The translations under genes were made by a program, and so were the position numbers. From Celoporthe dispersa (Eukaryota > Ascomycota > Sordariomycetes > Diaporthales > Cryphonectriaceae), in the NCBI GenBank assembly GCA_016584495.1, contig WAID01000006.1, positions 1,984,001 to 2,048,000 of the forward strand: 64,000 nt of DNA. Reading direction: 5' to 3'. Positions within the stretch are counted from its first letter, which is position 1. Every line of letters starts with the position of its first letter. Of the stretch, positions 24,495 through 35,117 are shown piece after piece. Under the pieces are notes generated by a model that searched no databases, had not been told where the DNA came from, and worked only from the letters and a program-made list of their open reading frames with translations.

Positions 24495-24809
24495 CTATCG
24501 CAGGACCGCTCGAGCTGACGTGTACGGAGGAGGCGATTCCGTCGAGGAGCCTGTGAGGTGTGCCGCACCGGGAACAGTCGGCTGGTCGGGATGGGATTGG
24601 TTGATGACGACTGCTGTTTGTATGGTTCGAAGGGGGCGTGGTTGTCTCCAGTTTCCTTGCCTCTCAAGATCGGCCATGACGGTTTCTTGTGCAGAGATGC
24701 TGCGTGAGGCCGTGACACAGAGGAGGATGATAATGACCCAAACGCACACCCCAACTGCAATGCCAACGTATAATCCGGTGGGTGGAGATTCTTGAGTCTC
24801 GAGGGACAT
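24495..24809 (-). CDS. Small single-pass membrane protein with PPxY motif
   Basis: A 104-aa open frame starting at an ATG with a C/T-rich leader. Residues about 12-33 (LYVGIAVGVCVWVIIILLCV) form one strong transmembrane helix. The short N-terminus (MSLETQESPPTG) is probably outside or lumenal and the longer polar tail cytosolic. The tail ends ESPPPYTSARAVLR; PPPY fits the L/PPxY motif recognised by WW domains of Nedd4-type ubiquitin ligases (Rsp5), so it could be an Rsp5 adaptor or substrate. That is inference from the motif and topology only. No family recognised and no intron needed. It could be spurious, but the hydrophobic pattern, the motif and the leader argue for a real gene. Confidence 0.6.
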   Translation of the reverse strand: MSLETQESPPTGLYVGIAVGVCVWVIIILLCVTASRSISAQETVMADLERQGNWRQPRPLRTIQTAVVINQSHPDQPTVPGAAHLTGSSTESPPPYTSARAVLR

Positions 24810-25719
24810 GTTGGAGGCGGAAAAGTGTTGGGTTTGTCCTGCTCGACAGTCGAAAGAGAGGGATGAACGAAGTAGATGAAGGGGATGTGATGTCTTGATG
24901 TATTAGTTTTGGAGTGGCTTTTCCTGTAGTCTCGAAGTTTGTCAAAAGTGAGTGGTACGATCTAGTCAACAACCTATGGAGTAATAATCAGCTATGAGTA
25001 TGGAGTTGTTCCGAGTCTTCTTTCCTTTCGAGAGATCCCAGACTCAAATAGTGGCAAGCACAGAAGGCATAAACCCGCCTCAGGTACCACTGCCTCCTCC
25101 CTGGAACAAATCTGCCAGTCATGGCCTATCGACAGGAGACGGGAAACCACTCATGTGGGACCTATGAGCTGCGCCTTCTATTCAGCCTAGTCAGGCTTAA
25201 AAGGCCTCGCTGACAGTCACGAGATAAACACGACACTTCAAGAGGGCGTAATTATGCGGGACAATACTCGCCCGCATTGGTTTGATTTTCTGACTTTCTT
25301 TTCTTCTTCTGGGACACCGAGACTTGACTGATGATTGCACTTATAAGAAAATTAGGATAGGCAAGAAAAGATAACGTTTTGACCGCCCCTCCCCCTTCAA
25401 TCTTTTTCTCTTCTTCTCCTCTTCCTCTTCCTTTTTGTCCTTTCCTTTTCTGTGAATCTCAACGAAAACGAGGCGCAAGTAGACGAAGACTGACTGCTTG
25501 GGGTGATAGCTCGTGATGGCAACTGCTAGCTAGGGGCGGGCTCCCCGGTAGGATTTTCGCCCGATGAACAAGTGTCCCTTAACAAGCGCTATCAATTCAT
25601 CCCAGCCCTGAGCACTCCCGCCTCAGACCGAAGTCAGATTTTCACCAATTTCGTCCTGGCGCCAGACGTGATTACGGCGCAGAAAGCCTGGCCAGACCTT
25701 GCGCCACATCAAATCCGCC
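24810..25719. other. Divergent promoter region
   Basis: About 0.9 kb between the small membrane protein gene and ureidoglycolate lyase. It holds a C/T-rich stretch (25380-25450) and GATAAC-like sites (GATAA near 25224 and 25371), which are GATA-factor-type motifs and would suit nitrogen control of a purine-catabolic gene. Motifs this short occur by chance. Confidence 0.4.
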
Positions 25720-26492
25720 ATGGCTCCAGTACACCTCTCCCTTCACGGCCTAGAAATCACAGTCACAGCCGACCCTCTGACGCGCGAGGCCTTTGAAACC
25801 TTTGGCGAGGTTGTGCAGAACCCACGACCTGATGTGCACCCTTCCAGGTTCGCCGATGCCGGGCCCCTGCCGCATGAGGCCATATCAGCGAACCAGGGCA
25901 CAGCCATCAAATACCAGCATGTGACGCGCATGGCCAATGGCTACGACCATGCACCAAGCGGCGTCCCTGGCGTCGCTGTCATGAACATGTTCGTGTGCGC
26001 TGCACGGAAGCTGCGCAGTCATCCGCCCGCTCGGTCAGAGAGGGCCTCGCCCTCGTCCGCCTTCTTCGAGGTCAACATCCTTGAGCGTCATCCGTACACG
26101 ACCCAGACTTTCACGCCGCTCAGCATATCCGGACACCGAGGGTCAAGCAATGAGAACCGCTATCTCGTCATCGTGGCACCTAACCTTGCGTCTGGGTCGG
26201 GACTGCACGGTCAGCAGGAACGAAGCCCCCCGTCCTGTCGCCGCCCGATTTATCAGGTCTAAGGGCATTCGTTGCCACGACTGACCAGGCTGTGACTTAC
26301 GGTGCGGGCACGTGGCATGCGCCAATGGTTGCTTTGGGGCCTGAAGGATCGGCGGTGGATTTTGTTGTCACCCAATTCGCGAACGGTGTTGGAAGCGAGG
26401 ACTGCCAGGAGGTCTCGTTTGGCTCCTCTGGGGACGGATCGGTCTACGCCGAGGTGCCAAGGTTGTCACAGGCAATTACTTCGAAGCTATGA
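25720..26492 (+). CDS. DAL3: Ureidoglycolate lyase (Dal3 family), frame break in the middle
   Basis: Predicted enzyme that splits ureidoglycolate into glyoxylate and urea, late in allantoin (purine) breakdown. The first half reads LTREAFETFGEVVQNP, IKYQHV, FFEVNILERHPYTTQTFTPL and RYLVIVAP. The second half, in another frame, reads PPDLSGLRAFVATTDQAVTYGAGTWHAPMVALG, then VDFVVTQFANG and EDCQEV. These are the conserved C-terminal motifs, including the active-site region around GTWHAPM. Two explanations fit: one G missing from the GGG run at 26199-26201 (257 aa), or a 47-nt GT-AG intron at 26210-26256 (241 aa). I prefer the missing base, because PDLSGLRAF inside the putative intron matches family sequence. 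The ATG at 25720 directly precedes the conserved domain. Confidence 0.82.
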
Positions 26493-27896
26493 CAAGCGTA
26501 GGAGGTTCCTATGTAGTTAAAGCTATATAGGAACTCGGAAAGCATCACATCATCATGTTGCTCCCTTCTCGGTGTTGCGCTCCATGGCGGGCTCGGAGCA
26601 ACGGCTAGGCCAGGCCCAACCCACTGACGAGTGCGTTCACAATACCATCTGCGACCAGGATTGCGTTGCTGGACAAAATCTGCCCCTGAAATATCTCATC
26701 ACACGAAATCACCGTAGAGAGAATCTCTTATAGCGAATTTGTGAGTGGATTGCTGACACTAGGCTTTGCTGAGTATCTTCGGAGATCTTCGAGACAAGCT
26801 TGTTGTCTTGCGGTTTGTGAGCCTGCGAGATCGACGACGGACCATGGACGATTCGAGCTCGGTCTTGGAGAGTCCTCTACCTATCAACCTGTCTTCTTGT
26901 TTGACCGTTTCATCTTATATACGATAGTGGACACCAGGCTACTTCGGACATCATGAGTGCTAAAACAGAGGGCAAAAGAACGCAACCCCAGAGCTGCGTG
27001 AGCATAGCATCCTATGATTCCCCCCTCTCCATGGGGCTGCTCTATGGGCCTGCGTCTTCGATGTGGTCACAATGTCGGTCCGAGGGTCCCACTGAGACAT
27101 GGTGATGCAGTCAACACGTGTGATGCTCTGCCTATATCGGAATTCGAAACCGATGATACTAGAGGGAGGAATGCTTCATTTCATACACCTGTGTATGCAT
27201 TACTACTCGAGATATTTGTTGGCAGAGAGGCACTTAAGAAACATCTAGTGTGATTAAACTACGATGAGACATGAGCCTACCTTGAAAGCAGAGCAAATAC
27301 CGTTTCCCTGTGAGGTGCTACCGGTTGTAAGCACCCAGTCAAGTAGGTCAACGGACGAGGCTCCAACAAGGGTCGTTCAAACAGAGTATGTGTACATCCT
27401 GTAAGAGTTTGAGAAGTGAGGAAACTTGGCAGAAACCATATCTCGCTGTGAAGTTTGTGCAAAGATTATTAGGAAAATGGCGACCGCCAGAACTGGCCCT
27501 GTACCTACATTTCCTCCCACAAAGATCGCTTTTCTAAACTATCCCCTCCTGTCTCCGACGCAAACCATAGACAACCGGGAATTTGAAGTTGCGACATGTA
27601 TTGCAGAGAGTGACGATCGCAACGAGTAGGTGGCTTATCTGATTACTTCAATGGGGTAGCCTGTCACCCCTTTTTCAACGATCAAGGGCGACTGCGGGAT
27701 CGGTGCCGCTGTCGGCGGGAGCAAGGGCGCGCGACTTTACACACCGCAACCAACTTCAAGAGGTGGTCTGAACAGGCGCTCAGTGACGGGACACCAACAT
27801 CCAGCGTATAATTCTCCTGTGCCAAATCCGAACATCATTTCATTCCGAATCAAGGCTGGCTCTCGAGGGTACAGTACAATCCCGGCTTTGGTCAAG
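26493..27896. other. Intergenic region
   Basis: 1.4 kb between two plus-strand genes. It should hold the terminator of ureidoglycolate lyase and the promoter of the 2H phosphoesterase. No gene or repeat seen. Confidence 0.5.
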
Positions 27897-29173
27897 ATGA
27901 GTCCAGCGCTGGAGTCCACCGACGCCAAAAACAAGCTCGAGGACCTCTCAGGCATCAAAATCGAGCCTGGGGAGAACCCGTACAACGCCTTGATCAAAGC
28001 CTGTAACAATGACCAGGTAGGTTTCAGCAGCTCTCGAATTAGGTCTAGAGCTGTAGGGTTGAATGCCTGTGTCGCCTCTGAGGGGCCGAGACCTGGGTGC
28101 TGGCTCCGAATGTTCCCGCCATCAGGAGCAGGTGTCCGCACGCAGTGAGGCCATAGGGATGAGGTGCCTTGTATGACATCTTGCAGAGATACCAGATGCT
28201 AACAAGCTATGCTAGGCTGAGATCCAGTCTCTGTACTCTACACACCGGGTGACGAGGAATGGCCAGCAGAAGGACAAGTTTCTCTCCCAGGACTTCAAGG
28301 AGGTCCTCGTCGACCCTTTTTCTCTTGAGGCTCGAGAACCCGAGCCTGGATCCCGGCTTCTCGGACCCAAGAAACTGCCTGGTATTCTGGTCACGGCCGC
28401 CAGACCATGTGGTCAAGCTGGCTGCTCACCTGCAGTCCCTGCTGAAGAAAGCGGCTCCCAGTATGTTGCAATTCAATCCCCGCTCAAGTAGTCATTGGGC
28501 AGCCTGCCGAGGGCAGCACCGCTGGGTACTAATCCATTGCATGTCCAGATCTCTGGCTCATGCCCACCCATCGCATGCATCTGACCGCCCTGGAGGTCAC
28601 GCACAGCCGGACACCGGCCGAAGTGACCGACCTCGTCAACCAGATGCGTCCCACCCTCGCCAGCCTTACGAACATTACCCTCACGCATCGCTCGCGCCTT
28701 GTCAAGCCTATGCTCTCCTACGACCTCGCCGCCATTGCAGTCTCCTTCCTCCCGGCATCAGGCGAGCCCGTGGCGTCTCCCCTCCGCCCTGTGCCACGGG
28801 TATCACAGGGGAACATGCTGCCAAGCATCACGAAGCCAACGATGCCTACACCTATCATCACCTCCGCAGGGACCTGTTCGACGTCGCTCAGACGACGGGC
28901 GTGGACATCACCTCACGCTACGTTGTCCCCAGTGCACACATCACGCTGGGACGATACCTGACGCAGGAGGATCATGCGACGCCTGAGATGCGGGAGGGGT
29001 GGGTCAGGACGATTGACGAGATCAATACTTGGCTGGAGAGGGAAGTGTGGGACCAAGTCGATGGGGAGTTCGTCGGTGAGTGGATCGTAGGCCAGGAGAG
29101 GGGACTGGACGCAAGATGCGGAAAACTCTGGTACGGAGGTGGCAGGTCCCTCATGCAAGGCGAAGGGTTCTAA
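27897..29173 (+). CDS. 2H phosphoesterase (RNA ligase / cyclic phosphodiesterase superfamily), two one-base frameshifts
   Basis: Predicted phosphodiesterase of the 2H fold, which acts on 2',3'-cyclic or 2'-5' phosphate ends of RNA or nucleotides; substrate unknown. Exons: 27897-28016, 28216-28460, 28549-29173; introns of 199 and 88 nt with TGCTAAC and TACTAAT branch sites. The two signature HxT motifs are present: HLT in MPTHRMHLTALEVTHSRT and HIT in VVPSAHITLGRYL. Also visible: GFSDPRNCLVFWSRPPDHV and NDAYTYHHLRRDLFDVA. Two corrections are needed for one frame: remove one T from the T5 run at 28317-28321, and add one base between about 28780 and 28812 (best candidate the G4 run at 28808-28811). 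With both, the total is exactly 330 codons. The start at 27897 is the first in-frame ATG. Two indels in one gene raise the chance of a pseudogene, but the reading frames are otherwise well preserved. Confidence 0.78.
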
Positions 29174-29729
29174 GTCCAGCTATTGGTTTGGAAGGGCAGA
29201 ACCGCAAAGGCTTCAGGAGAGGCCATGTGTAGAATCTCTCCCCAGCATCCACACACACATACAAATATATATAGACCGAGATCTGTTTTCGTTACTCGAA
29301 CAAGTAATGGTCACAGTGTATGTCGCATGTGGTCCTGGTGGTGGTGGTGGTGGTGGTCCCTGATCAAGTGGCTCGACTCCTTTTTATTTGTCTCTCTCGG
29401 TCGCCGGGCTTCCAGTCACTGCGCTCTCGTGAACCTGCACATCTCTCACAGCACGGTCAGACTTCCAGTTCAGATCAGATCAGTACCACATGGAACTGTA
29501 TTCCATCTTCCCTATGTACTGAAGCCTCCTCACAGCAACCGCGAGGACCCGAAAGCAGGCAATGCACGCATTTTTATCCTTGCGCCGAAGGAACCGTCCG
29601 TAATGACCACCGTCTGCCGTTTGATTGGTAGGTAGAAAAGTCGTGAGAATTGTGTCGTGGATTCTCGCCGCAGACCAGAAGATGTGGATGACCCAAGACA
29701 AAAAGCAAGTAGCCGTCCGAATACCGCGC
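29174..29729. other. Convergent 3' intergenic region
   Basis: Spacer between the 2H phosphoesterase and the eL42 gene, with a TGG repeat at 29335-29357. No gene seen. Confidence 0.5.
29335..29357. repeat. (TGG)n trinucleotide repeat
   Basis: About seven TGG/GGT units. Confidence 0.85.
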
Positions 29730-30525
29730 TTAGAAAACCAGAGCAGCACCCTTGGTCTTCTTGTCACCACCCAGCTCGAAGTGCTTGCATCGCTTCAGGG
29801 CCAGTTGCAGCTTGGTCTTGCACTGGGAGCACTCGAGACGCAGCACAACCTTCTTGGTCGTCTTGGCCTTCTTGTGGAAGACGGGCTTCGTTTGACCACC
29901 GTATCCGGACTGCTTGCTATATTCGTGAATTATCGTTAGCGGGCGCCTGCATGTGTGCGATCGAAATGTCGAGGTTTCGGGGAAGGATTTCATCGGTAGG
30001 AGGATCGTAGGGTCGGAGCAGTTGGCACGTACCGGTCGTAACGTCTCTTACCCTGGGCGAACAGGGAGGCCTTGCCAGCCTTGTCTTTTGAGGTATCAGC
30101 ATCTCTTGTCGCAATGTCCATCTCCCAACCTGAGCTCGGACAACTTACACTGCGTAACCTTGTGCAGGGTGTGCTTCTTGCAGTCCTTGCCCTTGCAGTA
30201 GCTGTATTCCTCAATCAGCGCATGTTCCCGTGCGATCCAAGATTGCTCGTGCGGCCGCGCAAGAGGCCGTCACGTCCATCAAAGATTGCGATTCTTCACC
30301 CTCCTCTTTCTAAATCGTTCGATACGAGTTTGTCGATGAGACATCATTTGCTTCGTTCGTTGGTGGCGTTCACCATCGCGGGATTGGTCGGCTTTCGCGG
30401 GGCATGGAGGCAAGTTTTTGGCTGGGTGGCACTTACGTCTTTCTGGTCTTGGGAATGTTCACCTGAAGGAAAGCAGAGTCAGCATGAGTATGAATTCAAA
30501 GTTTCGAGGTCGTGTATCGTACCAT
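29730..30525 (-). CDS. rpl42: 60S ribosomal protein eL42 (L36a/L44)
   Basis: Component of the large cytosolic ribosomal subunit, near the E site. Five exons (minus): 30525-30523, 30462-30437, 30201-30149, 30084-30033, 29916-29730. The coding sum is 321 nt, 106 aa, exactly the family length. The first coding exon is only the start codon ATG; translation continues as MVNIPKTRKTYCKGKDCKKH. The two zinc-ribbon cysteine pairs (Cys12/Cys17 and Cys74/Cys77) are present, with the basic [21 protein letters not shown] segment. Residue 56 is Pro; in yeasts Pro56 goes with cycloheximide sensitivity and Gln56 with resistance, so a sensitive ribosome is predicted. The ending KKTKGAALVF is typical. High intron density is usual in fungal ribosomal protein genes. 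No defect seen. Confidence 0.95.
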
Positions 30526-31357
30526 TTTGACGGTATTGACAGGATGCCTGTTGAATTTGCCGTAGGTGGGTGGTGTCGGAAACGAGGTTGTCGATTGAAG
30601 ACGATGGAGTCAGTAGGCCGTCAATTTTCTCAAAGGGCGAGGAGCTGGAGGTGGGAATCTGTGCGTCCAATCAATGGCCGGCATTTGAGGACGCCTCTTG
30701 CACCAGCCACATTTCAACGCTCGGACCTTCCTGTGACTAAGCCAGCAAGTGTGGCGTCATACAACCCCAACGACATTTCCAGATTGCAGCTTTCACAAGC
30801 CCCGTCCACCCCCTTCTGTCACTCCACTTTGACTGAGCATTTTATGACTGTCTGGTAGCTCTTCTATTGCAATTGCATGAGGTCATGCAACCTCATGGCA
30901 TTACAACGTTTTCGAGTCAATTGGATTTCAGATCCTAGCCTTTTCAAGACACTGGTCGACGAAAAGTACCACTCCTCTGTGAGCTGGGGCTCGTGTGAGA
31001 CTGCCAAAGGCATTTGTTTCAGGCGGTTCAGCAATGCAACGAAAATTTCCGCACGGAAACTAGAATTCCCAAGATTCTGTGTCGGCAGAAGACATCGTTC
31101 CGTCTACATTCCCTGATTCCTGGCTCCGCCCAACGTGCACGGCATCCAACCTTCAGATGTATCGATTCTTGTTATACTGCAGCACATGGTGAACTTCACC
31201 AACAGGCGGACAGCAAGTGGGTGGGAGCTCAGGGTAGCCGTCAGAAACTCAAATCGGTGGGTAACCTTTTTTCACGCGATATTAGCTTATCAAGGTGAGG
31301 TTTTCGAATTATCTAAAACGACGGCCTGCTTTGCGGCATCTCAACATTACGCCACCT
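30526..31357. other. Promoter of the eL42 gene and lipase 3' side
   Basis: 0.8 kb upstream of the eL42 start codon on the minus strand, also holding the 3' untranslated region of the lipase gene. No gene seen. Confidence 0.5.
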
Positions 31358-32265
31358 TCACAGACCCTCTTTATCGAGCATGTCTGCTATCTGCAGATAG
31401 AACGCGATGGCATTGAAACTGGAGAGAAGTTAGCGGCGATCATGTTCATAGCGCCTAAGCAGATGAGGGGATCAACTCACGGGTCAGGCTCGCCCATCCA
31501 CTTCCGCATCGCCCATCTGAGTCTGTTCGTCCAGTTGATCAGATCAAGATGGCTCACATCCTCCAACGTCCCTTTGTATGTCCCCCACCTGGCGCTGTCC
31601 ACACTGACCAGCCCATCATTGGGGCCCTCTTCGCCAAGGATAACTCCATATGATCCCCGAAACGGGCTCAGAAGCGGCGGCCTCCGCTTCAACGCTGCAC
31701 CATACGAGAAGTACCTCACATCCGGGTCATCCAGAGTCCTAGGATTGAACTCCTCGGTCATGTATTTCCGTGTCAGCTGGGCGAAGGCCCCAGTCCCGAG
31801 CCCCGTCGTGCTCTTCCAAGCATTATACAGCCGGGGCAAGTTCTCTTGTCCGATCTGGTTCAGCAGAAAGTCCGCATACGCCGAGCCGTGATGCGGAGTC
31901 GCGATTGTCACCAGTGCCCTCACGTTGATGTCGTTCTCAGGCTCTTTCTTCAGCTCCTGCGCAGCGCTTCGTTTGCGGCGTGCCTTGCTGATCATGTAGC
32001 GTGCATCTAACCCACCCATCGAGTGAGCGACGATGTTGACTGGCCTGCCTTTTGAGTTGGTGAGGATGTGTTCCCGCAGCATGGCGGCCCGCTCCTCGAT
32101 GCTTCCTGATGGCGGGACAGTAGCCGTGAAGACTTCGTTGCCGTTGGCTGTCAAGGCATCCTTGATACCGTGCCAGTAGTGAATCGGAGGCAGGTAAGAT
32201 CCCGCCAGCTTGAGCTCTGCAAAGCCAAATAGGCCGTGAGCCAGCACTATTGGGTACTTGGGCAT
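31358..32265 (-). CDS. Alpha/beta-hydrolase, triacylglycerol lipase (Tgl2-like)
   Basis: Predicted lipase of about 281 aa. Exons (minus): 32265-31481 and 31418-31358, intron 62 nt. A first impression is a stop right after GEPDP, but that stop lies in a good GTGAGT donor; the small last exon adds FNAIAFYLQIADMLDKEGL, which continues the fold. Visible: oxyanion-hole segment VLAHGLFGFAEL, nucleophile elbow IVAHSMGGLDARYM (catalytic Ser), ATPHHGSAYADF, the probable acid EEGPNDGLVSVDSARWG, and the catalytic His in EDVSHLDLINW. The start at 32265 (MPKYPIVL) is the first in-frame ATG, but the frame is open further upstream past a CTTTGCCAG acceptor (near 32325), so an N-terminal exon with a targeting signal may be missing. 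Yeast Tgl2 is mitochondrial; location here is not determined. Confidence 0.82.
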
Positions 32266-34648
32266 CTGTCTCGGCGTCAACCGTGAGCTCCGCACGTCGC
32301 GACTAGCAACAAAGAACGCGTCCTGGCAAAGGGAAAGTAATGAAAGTCCTCGGAAAATTCAAGATAACAGGGTGCCTCTACCACCTGAAAATGCCAGAAG
32401 AAAGGTAGGAGGAGTATGATTTCATATTATCATGATGGCTTTCTGGTTGGATAGTTCCGACTATGACCCGGTTGTTGCCGGTGAGGTTTTCGCCATCTCA
32501 CCACCCACCCGGTGATGTCACACTGGTAGTAGGTAATGACCCTAACCCTCTCCTCCCACCCAAAAAAAGATGTAAGACGGAGAGAGAAGGAAAAATCAAG
32601 AAAAGAAGGGAGTGGTAAAGGGAAATTAAAAAGAGAGGGAAAAGAAGAAAAAAAAGGAAAGAGAACAGTCGGCTAAAGAACAGTTGTTCATTCCAAATCA
32701 CTAACATTTTTTGCCGCTACATATTGTTGTGAAAATGGGAGCAAGAGATATATATTATGAACAGATGTTCCCTCCCGCGATACTTTCCAAGTATTGTCCA
32801 AGGGTTTAGGCCACCCATCACCTTGGCTGTCGTTCATAATGCTGGGATGTTTTCCCAAAACACAAAAGTCCCGAATAAAGTGGGAATGGCCCTATCGTAA
32901 GAGACGGAAACCCTGAGAAGTAGCCATTGTCGACGGGGCACGTCGCCGGTATAATGGTCCGACTCTAGAAAGTCACAAGCTGAAAGACTAGAAGCAGTTT
33001 GGCAGGTGAACCCGACGCTCTGGGTCGGCTGTATGAGAATGGGCTTATGGCATGGATGGCTGTGAAGGAACATAATACCATGAGTCCATCCAGCTAGCAT
33101 CTTGCTTCTTGCTTAATCTGGGTGACCGGATTGCACTGAACTTTTATACATATTGACTGATCACCGCTAGCAGCACACACACACTGCCAGTTCACAATGC
33201 ATGATCATTGCTCATATCTGGAGGCTGCATAAGAATGGCACAATTTTCGATCCACGCTCATCTCTCTGCCTCCTGCTACAGGATTTTCATGGAACCTGTT
33301 CATGCCTGGAGGGAGTCAGAAGCCTGAGGGCGAGGGCATCGGGCGTACACAAAGTGTGCCAAACATTTTTGAGAGACTCAAAATTTGACGCGTGTCCTGG
33401 GCTGAACGGACGTGGCGATTTCCTGAAGATGGAGGGAACTGCTGCTGCACAAGGTCACTAGTACTGATTTGCATCCTCATAGCGCACCGCGCTCGGTCAA
33501 AGCGGCGTAGCATCGAGAGAAGACGCGCAAATCAGAAGCGGACGCTGGACCCGACACTCTGGGACCTGCTCATCCCTGTAGATGCCGAGCAGTGTATCAG
33601 ACCAATAGAAACTATCTTTGTACGTGAGATGTCGTGAACTTTCGTAGCGTGCATGTCCCAGCCTCGGTCTAGAATGGCAACTTTCGTCCGCTCGTTCTAC
33701 CAGGCAACGCAAGCCAATAGATAAGTGACTGTTGGATGCAGCGATGGTGGACCGGCGTGGGTCATGGGCCGACCTCACCAGCCGCGTGCAGCTTACCGCA
33801 ATCCAGGTCCAAATTCCGGGGTCGTTCTCATATGAATGATATGCAAGTTGGGGGCGCAGCTCAAATGTCAAGAGCGTCTAGAGATGACAGGCTCAACTAA
33901 CGTAACATGTGTCGACAAGAAGGAATTAATTCGCGTCTGGTAGCGACAGATCATTTGGCGTTCTGCGCACATCAGTGATTCTTCTTACCCCCCAACCCCT
34001 ATCCTTTGCATACGGCTTTCTTCCTTTCTGAGGGGGCCAGGGATGGTCGAATAAGAATGAGTATGGTTACAAAAGAAGGCAGAAGGACGAGAAGAGCTCA
34101 CTGTCTACATCGCTTCGATCAAATATTATGCGGCTAGGTGCAGGCCAGGAGCCATAATTAGGGATTATCACACCCCCAAAAATATCATTAAGTATTCAAG
34201 ATGCTGACAATTCGGCATTTGTAGTAGTGCAATACCCAGAACCAACGCGCGCTATGGTAGAGCTGCTCTTTTCCATGTATGATACACATAAAAGCAAGTG
34301 CTTTGCGTAAGAGCCAAAATCTCTGAAGAGGTGGTGTGTGCGTCGTGTCTTCCAAGATGCTGCATGCATGACTTATCGGAGTGTCATGTTGATTGGCTTC
34401 CTGTAGAAAGACCGACCGCTCCTTCATTTAGTACCCAGACTCGCTAGATTATAATTCTTGTCGAGCTTCGACACAGCCGGAGGCAGGGCGTTTCCGAATG
34501 CTCTTGGCTGGGTCGCTGTCACGATGTTCCAGGCTGCAGATTGGCAGCGCCATCAGTCACTTCGTGCTTAAACCCTGAGTTACGCCCGTACCGGCCTCTT
34601 CCGAAGCAGAAACTGGTCACCTTTGCGCAAATCCAAGCTCCTAGATGA

Positions 34649-34683
<35 letters not shown>

Positions 34684-34690
34684 TCTGTCT
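34649..34690. repeat. Compound (CT)n(GT)n microsatellite
   Basis: CT units run directly into GT units. Confidence 0.9.
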
Positions 34691-35091
34691 CTATCTTACC
34701 CCTTCCTCTTTAGAAGCATGCAACCCAATGCCGCTGGACACGTCCCGGGGCAAGTGCCTAGTTCAGGCCCTCGATGCGGCACTGCGGGCTTCGGAGGTGT
34801 CCTTATGATCTTTAATCGCTTGTTTACAAAATCATAATACTGGAAGAAAGGTTTAATTAGTCATTCCAGCTATAAAGTCGCTTGGTAATTAGTCGGTAAT
34901 ATTTACTCGAATGGTCATCGGGTCGTCGACGAACGAAAAGATACCTTAGTAGACGTTAATAGAGTGGGTCTCTAAGCCTGTGAGGACGGTAAAGGTGTGC
35001 TTTTTCGAAATGTACACTGATGCTGCAGAAAAAGAAAATTTCATTGCAACAGCGGCTCGTGCTCAGAGATAGATAGAGATCGGCAAGGTGT

Positions 35092-35117
35092 GGTCGCCCG
35101 CGGCGGCTTCCGCGACC
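35092..35117. other. GC-rich hairpin in an AT-rich island
   Basis: GGTCGC pairs with GCGACC around a core containing the palindrome CCGCGG. The surrounding 500 bp are AT-rich, so the element stands out. Function unknown. Confidence 0.4.

Noticed and set aside
32266..32295. Upstream start (GTG at 32295) for the lipase
   Set aside because: Not an ATG; retained only as a hint of an upstream exon.
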